Below are positions 58,088 to 64,000 of a stretch of 64,000 nt of DNA, piece by piece; within the stretch, counting starts at the first letter, position 1, and each line of letters begins with the position of its first letter. The position numbers and the translations under genes were made by a program. The notes under the pieces are model-generated. The model saw only the letters and a program-made list of their open reading frames with translations. It did not search any database and was not told the origin of the DNA. The stretch is from Pseudoalteromonas denitrificans DSM 6059. GTDB taxonomy: Bacteria > Pseudomonadota > Gammaproteobacteria > Enterobacterales > Alteromonadaceae. The stretch is from contig NZ_FOLO01000001.1 in NCBI RefSeq assembly GCF_900112265.1, forward strand, positions 83,963 through 147,962. Reading direction: 5' to 3'.

Positions 58088-61000
58088 ATGATGAAATATG
58101 CTGATATGACGGGTGCCAAAAATCTGATGGCTGCTTTGTCGAACCATCAAGATTCAAATAAGGATATTGAATTTATATTATCTGCCAAAGAGAGTCAGGT
58201 CACAGATTATCGTTTATTTTATTGTCATGTTTTAGCTGTCCACCAGCAATTATTGAATGCAGGCCTACAAGCAGGTGATGAACTTGTATTAGTTACCGAT
58301 GATGTTGCTTTTTTTACTGTCTTATTTTGGGCGGCACTGAGTGCTGGTATTACGCCTGTTCCTCTGGCCTTTCCTAATAGTGATTCAGCAGCTGAGAAAT
58401 TACAGTCTGTGTGGGGGCAATTAGCCTCGCCTTGGCTTACATCTGATAAACCATTAGATGATGTTTTGGCGCGTTATGTTCCTGATTTTAGTCGTACTAT
58501 TGCTAGTCGCATTATTCATAATATTGATTTGCACAAAACAGATCATAGTAATGAACTTGATATATATGATGCGGATCCTGATGATATTGCATTTATTCAA
58601 TTCAGCTCAGGTTCAACAGGTTCACCCAAAGGTGTGGTTGTAACTCATAAAATGTTACTGGCTGATTGTGCTGGAATTGTTGCAGCTAATAATATTGACA
58701 ATGCTGATAGATTTTTCAGTTGGCTGCCATTAAGTCATGACTTTGGCATCATCTATTATATGATTTTACCTGTCATTTATGGTCTGCCCTTTTGCTTGAT
58801 GTCGACTAAGCTATTTGCCAGACATCCAGTATTATGGCTGGATAAAATGAATCAAACTCGGGCTACGGCTACAGGCGCACCTAATTACGCTTTTGAACAT
58901 GTGATGAAGATGTTTAAACCTGAAGCTGGAAAAAATTGGGATCTGAGTTGTTTAAAGGTCGTCCTTAATGGTGCTGAGCCAATTGATTTAGCGATTTGCC
59001 AGCGATTTAATGCCTGCTTTGGTAAATATGGTTTATCACCCACAGCACTAACGCCTGCTTATGGTTTAGCTGAAGGCACTTTAGTGGTGACAACGATCCC
59101 TTTAGATGAAGAAGTCATAGGTTATAGTTTTGATCGCAATCAATTAAAAGTAGGTGATTTTGTTAAAGAAGACCCTCAAGGCAGTTACTTTGCAGATAAT
59201 GGGTTTCCGCTCAATTGTGTTGATGTCAGGATCAGTGATGATACGTGTCAAGAATTTGATAATAATCGAGTCGGTTCTATTCAAATTCGCGGTGAGAGTG
59301 TAACACATGGTTACTACCGTGATCCCGATCGCATTAAACAAAGCTTAACCAGTGATGGTTGGCTTGAAACGGGAGACTTAGGTTTTTTACGCAAGGGAAG
59401 ATTAATTGTTACTGGGCGCAGTAAAGATCTCATCATAGTCAACGGTGTTAATTATTACCCTCAAGATATCGAAAATATTTGTACGTTATTACCCTCCTTA
59501 GGTTTAAACAAAGTTGTTGCTTGTTCTGTTTCTTCACAAGGGAGTGAAAAATTTGCACTATTCTTATTATTTCGTCAATCATCAGCGCAATTTCTTCCAT
59601 TAATTAAGGATGTTGAAGAATTACTGATCCGTGAATTAGGAATTAAACCCGACTATTGTTTACCTATTAAAAAAATTCCTAAAACGACAAGCGGTAAGCT
59701 AAGACGTTTTGACTTGGTTCGTCAATTTAATGATGGCCAATTTAATAATGTGATAAAACAGCTTCATGAGGAAAAACAGCAGTCAGATTATCATCCCCTT
59801 AAACGCGCATTATTAAATGGTGATCAGTATGCAACACTTGATGCCTTATTAAATTTGGTATTACCTTTATCTCATCAGCAAGAATTGCCTATAGATATCC
59901 CGCTAATGGAACTCGGTTTTAAGTCTGTGCATATTACAGAGGTGATGTTTAGGATTAATGATGTAATGCAACGAGATTGGCCTATAAGCTTTTTATTTGA
60001 TTTTTCGACATTAAATGAAATGGCAGAAGGTTTAATTTTCTTAGTTGCAGAAGAGTTAAAGCAAGATCCAAAGCAAACTATCACAAATAGTAAAATGCAT
60101 GATGCAATACAAAAAAACATTGGCATTATTGGTATTGGTTGTCAATTTCCAGGTAATGCTGATGGGGTGGATGCATTTTGGCAGTTGTTAAATCAACAAA
60201 CTGAATTGGTTAATGAAGCACCACCTCAGCGTTGGCAAATTAATGCGAAAAACCTTAACTCTTATCCTGGGCTGAATAAAGGTTATTTCATTAATGATCC
60301 TTGGTTATTTGATCATCGCTTTTTTAATATTTCACCCCTTGAAGCACAAGCAATGGATCCTCAACAAAGACGGTTATTAGAGTGTAGTTGGCAAGCTTTT
60401 GAAGATGCAGGTATAGATCCTAAGCAATGGAAAAACAAAAAAGTGGGTGTTTTCTTAGGGCTTAGTAATATAGATTACGACAAAATTAATCCTCGAAGTC
60501 CAAACCCTGATGACCTTAATGGTTATGCTATAACGGGCAGTGCTGCAAGCATAGCTGCTGGACGCATTGCTTATTTTTATGGTTTTAATGGGCCGGTTAT
60601 GACCATAGATACCGCATGTTCATCGTCATTAGTTGCAGTTCATCATGCCATAGGGGCATTACAGAGAGGTGAGTGTGAATTGGCTTTAGTAGGTGGCACT
60701 AACTTAATGTTGGATGAGGCAACAACGGCTGCTTTAGTGAGTATGAAAGCGTTATCACCTACGGGCCAAAGTAAGGCCTTTTCTCAAGATGCAGATGGTT
60801 ATGGTCGAGGGGAAGGGTGTGCTGTTGTTGTATTAAAACGTTTGCAAGATGCGCAAAATAACAATGATAAAGTTTGGGCACTCATTAAGGGGAGCGCGAT
60901 TAATCATGATGGTGCCAGTAATGGATTAACTGCTCCAAGCAGTCAAGCACAGCAAGCTTTATTACATGACGCTTTAGAAAATGCAGACTGTAAGCCACAA

Positions 61001-64000
61001 GAAATAGATTTTATTGAAACCCATGGAACTGGCACTCCTCTGGGCGATCCAATTGAAGTGAACGCATTAAATAAAGTTTATCAAAAACGCGAAATACCTT
61101 TAATGTTAGGCTCAGTTAAATCGAATATTGGTCACCTTGAAGCCGCAGCTGGAATCGCTGGTTTAGTTAAATCTGCACTCGCATTACATTACAGGTTATT
61201 GCCTGCCAGTTTACATGCAAAAGAATTAAATAATCATATTGATTGGCAATCAATGGCGCTTAGAGTTGCGACAAGTCATCAAATGCTTAATGCTGATATA
61301 TGTCATGGTGGAGTGAGTGCTTTTGGTTTGAGCGGTACAAATAGTCATGTCATTTTAAGTTCTTATAAAAAACCGATTAAAGATGAAGATATTTTAAAAA
61401 CTGACTCTGTTGATAAACAATATTTAACACTCAGTGCTCAAGATCCTGAAGCATTTAATATGCTTGTTGATAACTGGCAACATGTGATCAATGAACAAAA
61501 TGAAACTCAGTTAATAAACCTTTGCATTGGAGCTTCAACTCAGCGTACTCATTTATGCTATCGCAAGCGATTGAAAGCTAATAATAAACTTGAATTACAG
61601 GCACAGCTGGAAAAAGCGAAAAATGCACGATTAAAAGCATGTAATACAGATAACCGTGTAGTTTTTGTTTTTCCTGGTCAGGGAAGTCAGTACCCCGAAA
61701 TGGCGGCTGAGTTGTATCAAAAAGAGACTTATTTTAGGCAAACCATAGAGCATATGGCTCACATACTTGATCCTGTATTACCCTATGGTTTGGTACAATT
61801 ATTAACATCAGATCAAGATGAAGCAGTACTCGGTAATACTGAAATTACCCAGCCATTATTAGTTGCTTTTGAAGTGGCTTTAGCTAAGTTATGGCAATAT
61901 TGGGGTGTAGAGCCTACCGCGTGTATTGGTCATTCTATTGGTGAATTAGCTGCTGCTGTTATAAGTGAAAGTTTAAGCGTTGAAGCAGGTCTATTACTTG
62001 CTGCAGAGCGAGGGCGAATACTTGCATCTTTACCTAAAGGTGGTGCTATGGCTGCTGTAATGAGTGACGTGGAAACCGTTCAGCTACATATAGATAAGTT
62101 CAGTGATGGTAAGGTTTTAGCGATTGCAGCCCATAATGATCCAAATAATGTCACTTTATCTGGTAGTGAAAGCCAGTTGTTATTATGTCTTGAAAAGCTG
62201 ACTGAATCAGGAATTAAAACTCGTCGTTTATCGGTATCACATGCTTTTCATAGCCCTTTTATGGCTGCGGCTGAAAGTGACTTTTCCATTGCTTTAAATA
62301 AAGTGCAATTTAAATCACCTAAATATCATATTTTATCGACTGTAACAGGTGAAAGACTTACTTCTGAACAATGGAAAAATCCTAACTATTGGATTGATCA
62401 ATTAACGCACCCAGTATTATTTCATGAGGCTGTGATGGCACTTAAGGCTGATAACCGTTATCAATGTATTGAAATATCTGCCAGACCAAGCTTGATCAGC
62501 TGTGGGCGACGTTGTCAGCCTGAGGCTAATTGGATAGGCAGCTTATCATTACAGGAGCCACTAAATACGCTTAATGACAGCATGAGTCTTTTATATGAAG
62601 CTGGTATTGATTTTAATTGGCAACATTATTACCCACAAAATGCTATTTCTCGTTTATCTTTACCAAACTATCCATTTCAACCTCATAGTCATAAGCCAAA
62701 AAATCTGAATATACAGATGCAAGAATCTAAAGTATCAGAGCCTCAAAATCATGTTCAAACAATGAAGCTTCACTCGGATAATAATCGGTTAGCCAATCAA
62801 GTGTATGATCTAATAAGCAGTATTAGTGGCTTACCTGTTGAGCGGCTTGATGGAGATGCAAATTGGTTTTCGTTGGGATTAGACTCTTTAGTTATAGTGC
62901 AAATTCAGCAGGCAATCGTTAAGCGTTTTGCGATTGATATTCCTTATACCATGTTGATGGCTGAACTGGATACTGTGAATAAGTTACTGGCAAGATTAAT
63001 ACAGGAGATACCTGAAGTTGTAGAGGAAGTTACTCCTGAGGTTGCTAATAACATAGCGAATGTGAATACCTCTAATGAAAATACTAACAATGAATTAAAT
63101 ACTTTGTTTGAACAGCAAATTCAGGCTATGTCAAGCCTGTTTGAAAAGCAATTGAGCATTTTGCCTAACTCACACGTGAGTATGAATACGTCAACTAATC
63201 GTGTAGACAAACAAGAAGTCAAATTAAGCAAAGCAATCGTTAAGCCAGGTAAAGAAATTAAAGGCTTATTTCAATCAATTAAAACAGAAAAAGGGGCTGA
63301 ACTCAATCTTGTGCAACAGCAGCATTTGACCTTATTAACACAGGAATATACACATCAAACAGCCGCATCAAAACAGTATGTGGCTAAACATCGCAAGCAT
63401 TATGCAAATAGTCGTAGCATTATAGGTTTTAAACCTGAAACGAAAGAGTTGGCTTATCCAATTCATGTGAATAAAGCTAAAGGGGTTCAGTTATGGGATC
63501 TTGATGGTAATCAATATATTGATATTACAATGGGTTTTGGTTCTATTTTATTTGGCCATAATCCTGATTTTATTCGTGATGCTATTGCTGCTGAGCTGGA
63601 TCGGGGAGCGGCAGTAGGGCCACAATCATTATTGCCTGCCAGAGTAGCACAAAAATTATGTGCTATGACGCGAACTGATAGAGCTGCTTTTTTTACGACA
63701 GGTACTGAAGCTATCATGGTCGCTGTCAGAATTGCCAGAACAGTCACTGTTCGCAAAAAAATAGTCATATTTCAAGGGGCCTTTCACGGTAGTTTTGACA
63801 GTGTACTCGCCTCTGGTTGGGTAGAAGCTGATGGACCCGTTACTGTACCGCTGACGGATGGTACAACTCAGGGCATGATTGACGATACGATTGTTTTGAA
63901 ATATGGCGAACCAGACTCTCTTGAAATTATTAAGCAATATGCAGATGAAATCGCAGCGGTATTAATTGAGCCGGTGCAAAGTAGAGATCCTGCATTGCAA
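58088..64000 (+). CDS. Hybrid PKS-NRPS loading synthase: FAAL-ACP-KS-AT-ACP-aminotransferase (3' end beyond window)
   Basis: At least 1971 codons open to the window end; AAGGA sits seven bases before ATG 58088. Domains in order: fatty acyl-AMP ligase (about 10-590; F172SSGSTGSPKG, SWLPLSHDFG); ACP1 (S613 in LGFKSVHI); ketosynthase (about 677-1100; C844 in DTACSSS, H979 in ETHGTGT, H1016 in NIGHLEAAAG); acyltransferase (about 1195-1490; S1283 in GHSIGE, HAFH at 1385-1388, the malonyl-CoA type); ACP2 (S1600 in LGLDSL); an unstructured linker; and a class III aminotransferase (about 1770 on: DITMGFGSILFGHNP, FTTGTEAIMVAVRIAR, GAFHGSF). No ketoreductase is present, so the beta-ketone remains for transamination. 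The order mirrors MycA/ItuA of mycosubtilin/iturin, except that the AT is built in. Adenylation/condensation modules are expected downstream. Confidence 0.93.
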   Translation, partial: MMKYADMTGAKNLMAALSNHQDSNKDIEFILSAKESQVTDYRLFYCHVLAVHQQLLNAGLQAGDELVLVTDDVAFFTVLFWAALSAGITPVPLAFPNSDSAAEKLQSVWGQLASPWLTSDKPLDDVLARYVPDFSRTIASRIIHNIDLHKTDHSNELDIYDADPDDIAFIQFSSGSTGSPKGVVVTHKMLLADCAGIVAANNIDNADRFFSWLPLSHDFGIIYYMILPVIYGLPFCLMSTKLFARHPVLWLDKMNQTRATATGAPNYAFEHVMKMFKPEAGKNWDLSCLKVVLNGAEPIDLAICQRFNACFGKYGLSPTALTPAYGLAEGTLVVTTIPLDEEVIGYSFDRNQLKVGDFVKEDPQGSYFADNGFPLNCVDVRISDDTCQEFDNNRVGSIQIRGESVTHGYYRDPDRIKQSLTSDGWLETGDLGFLRKGRLIVTGRSKDLIIVNGVNYYPQDIENICTLLPSLGLNKVVACSVSSQGSEKFALFLLFRQSSAQFLPLIKDVEELLIRELGIKPDYCLPIKKIPKTTSGKLRRFDLVRQFNDGQFNNVIKQLHEEKQQSDYHPLKRALLNGDQYATLDALLNLVLPLSHQQELPIDIPLMELGFKSVHITEVMFRINDVMQRDWPISFLFDFSTLNEMAEGLIFLVAEELKQDPKQTITNSKMHDAIQKNIGIIGIGCQFPGNADGVDAFWQLLNQQTELVNEAPPQRWQINAKNLNSYPGLNKGYFINDPWLFDHRFFNISPLEAQAMDPQQRRLLECSWQAFEDAGIDPKQWKNKKVGVFLGLSNIDYDKINPRSPNPDDLNGYAITGSAASIAAGRIAYFYGFNGPVMTIDTACSSSLVAVHHAIGALQRGECELALVGGTNLMLDEATTAALVSMKALSPTGQSKAFSQDADGYGRGEGCAVVVLKRLQDAQNNNDKVWALIKGSAINHDGASNGLTAPSSQAQQALLHDALENADCKPQEIDFIETHGTGTPLGDPIEVNALNKVYQKREIPLMLGSVKSNIGHLEAAAGIAGLVKSALALHYRLLPASLHAKELNNHIDWQSMALRVATSHQMLNADICHGGVSAFGLSGTNSHVILSSYKKPIKDEDILKTDSVDKQYLTLSAQDPEAFNMLVDNWQHVINEQNETQLINLCIGASTQRTHLCYRKRLKANNKLELQAQLEKAKNARLKACNTDNRVVFVFPGQGSQYPEMAAELYQKETYFRQTIEHMAHILDPVLPYGLVQLLTSDQDEAVLGNTEITQPLLVAFEVALAKLWQYWGVEPTACIGHSIGELAAAVISESLSVEAGLLLAAERGRILASLPKGGAMAAVMSDVETVQLHIDKFSDGKVLAIAAHNDPNNVTLSGSESQLLLCLEKLTESGIKTRRLSVSHAFHSPFMAAAESDFSIALNKVQFKSPKYHILSTVTGERLTSEQWKNPNYWIDQLTHPVLFHEAVMALKADNRYQCIEISARPSLISCGRRCQPEANWIGSLSLQEPLNTLNDSMSLLYEAGIDFNWQHYYPQNAISRLSLPNYPFQPHSHKPKNLNIQMQESKVSEPQNHVQTMKLHSDNNRLANQVYDLISSISGLPVERLDGDANWFSLGLDSLVIVQIQQAIVKRFAIDIPYTMLMAELDTVNKLLARLIQEIPEVVEEVTPEVANNIANVNTSNENTNNELNTLFEQQIQAMSSLFEKQLSILPNSHVSMNTSTNRVDKQEVKLSKAIVKPGKEIKGLFQSIKTEKGAELNLVQQQHLTLLTQEYTHQTAASKQYVAKHRKHYANSRSIIGFKPETKELAYPIHVNKAKGVQLWDLDGNQYIDITMGFGSILFGHNPDFIRDAIAAELDRGAAVGPQSLLPARVAQKLCAMTRTDRAAFFTTGTEAIMVAVRIARTVTVRKKIVIFQGAFHGSFDSVLASGWVEADGPVTVPLTDGTTQGMIDDTIVLKYGEPDSLEIIKQYADEIAAVLIEPVQSRDPALQ

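Noticed and set aside
58458-58643. Short plus-strand frame inside the FAAL region
   Set aside because: Out of frame with the long synthase frame, which is continuous and shows intact motifs; a shadow.
49967-64000. Identity with the alterochromide or iturin clusters
   Set aside because: Alterochromides need an aryl-polyene starter set that is absent here. Iturin-type clusters use a separate acyltransferase and lack the SPFH/DUF697 genes. Only the loading logic is shared.

Overview
The window reads as the chromosome of a low-GC marine gammaproteobacterium of the Alteromonadales, most like Pseudoalteromonadaceae. This rests on the low GC, the syntenic blocks (queA-tgt-yajC-secD-secF, suhB/trmJ/cysE/iscRSUA-hscBA-fdx, kbl-tdh, glpE-glpG, ubiC-ubiA), and the mix of large adhesin-like secreted proteins and c-di-GMP signalling. 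No rRNA, tRNA or CRISPR array was seen. The first gene (hldE) is cut at its 5' end and the last gene (a hybrid synthase) runs off the 3' end.

Layout: 1-3900 holds LPS inner-core genes (hldE, kdkA on the opposite strand, a GT9 heptosyltransferase and gmhB). 4000-6300 holds threonine catabolism (kbl-tdh). 6379-10544 holds glpE-glpG, a FliL-like orphan, ubiC-ubiA and oxyR. 10600-16566 is regulatory: an HDOD protein, an ECF sigma/membrane protein/coiled-coil operon, a small membrane protein and a large GGDEF-EAL protein. 16782-22475 is tRNA queuosine synthesis plus the Sec auxiliary complex. 22652-24437 is a decayed insertion sequence with a 16-bp target duplication, placed 3 bp past the stop codon of an orphan PPC-domain secreted protein. 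25977-33020 holds an EAL phosphodiesterase and a 2014-aa secreted repeat protein. 33074-41461 is suhB, trmJ, cysE and the complete isc operon behind three IscR-type boxes. 41799-46838 encodes a 1679-aa hybrid kinase with five or six tandem CHASE3-like sensor modules. 46839-47534 has no convincing gene.

The accessory part is 47535-64000. A secreted penicillin-binding-type serine hydrolase (minus strand) diverges from a lipopeptide gene cluster. The cluster encodes a one-module NRPS (C-A-PCP-TE, with an aspartate-like specificity code), a DUF697 protein, a small membrane protein, a cyclic-peptide-type ABC exporter, an SPFH/band-7 membrane protein whose gene overlaps the exporter gene, and a very large hybrid synthase that begins FAAL-ACP-KS-AT-ACP-aminotransferase and continues beyond the window.

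Read together, the loading end resembles the iturin/mycosubtilin logic. A fatty acid is activated as the acyl-AMP, extended once with malonate, and the resulting beta-ketone is transaminated to a beta-amino fatty acid, on which a peptide is built. The separate C-A-PCP-TE protein is a candidate for the last module, adding Asp and closing the ring. The exporter, SPFH, DUF697 and small membrane proteins look like a dedicated membrane export or self-protection set. This is inferred from domain order; the product is unknown.
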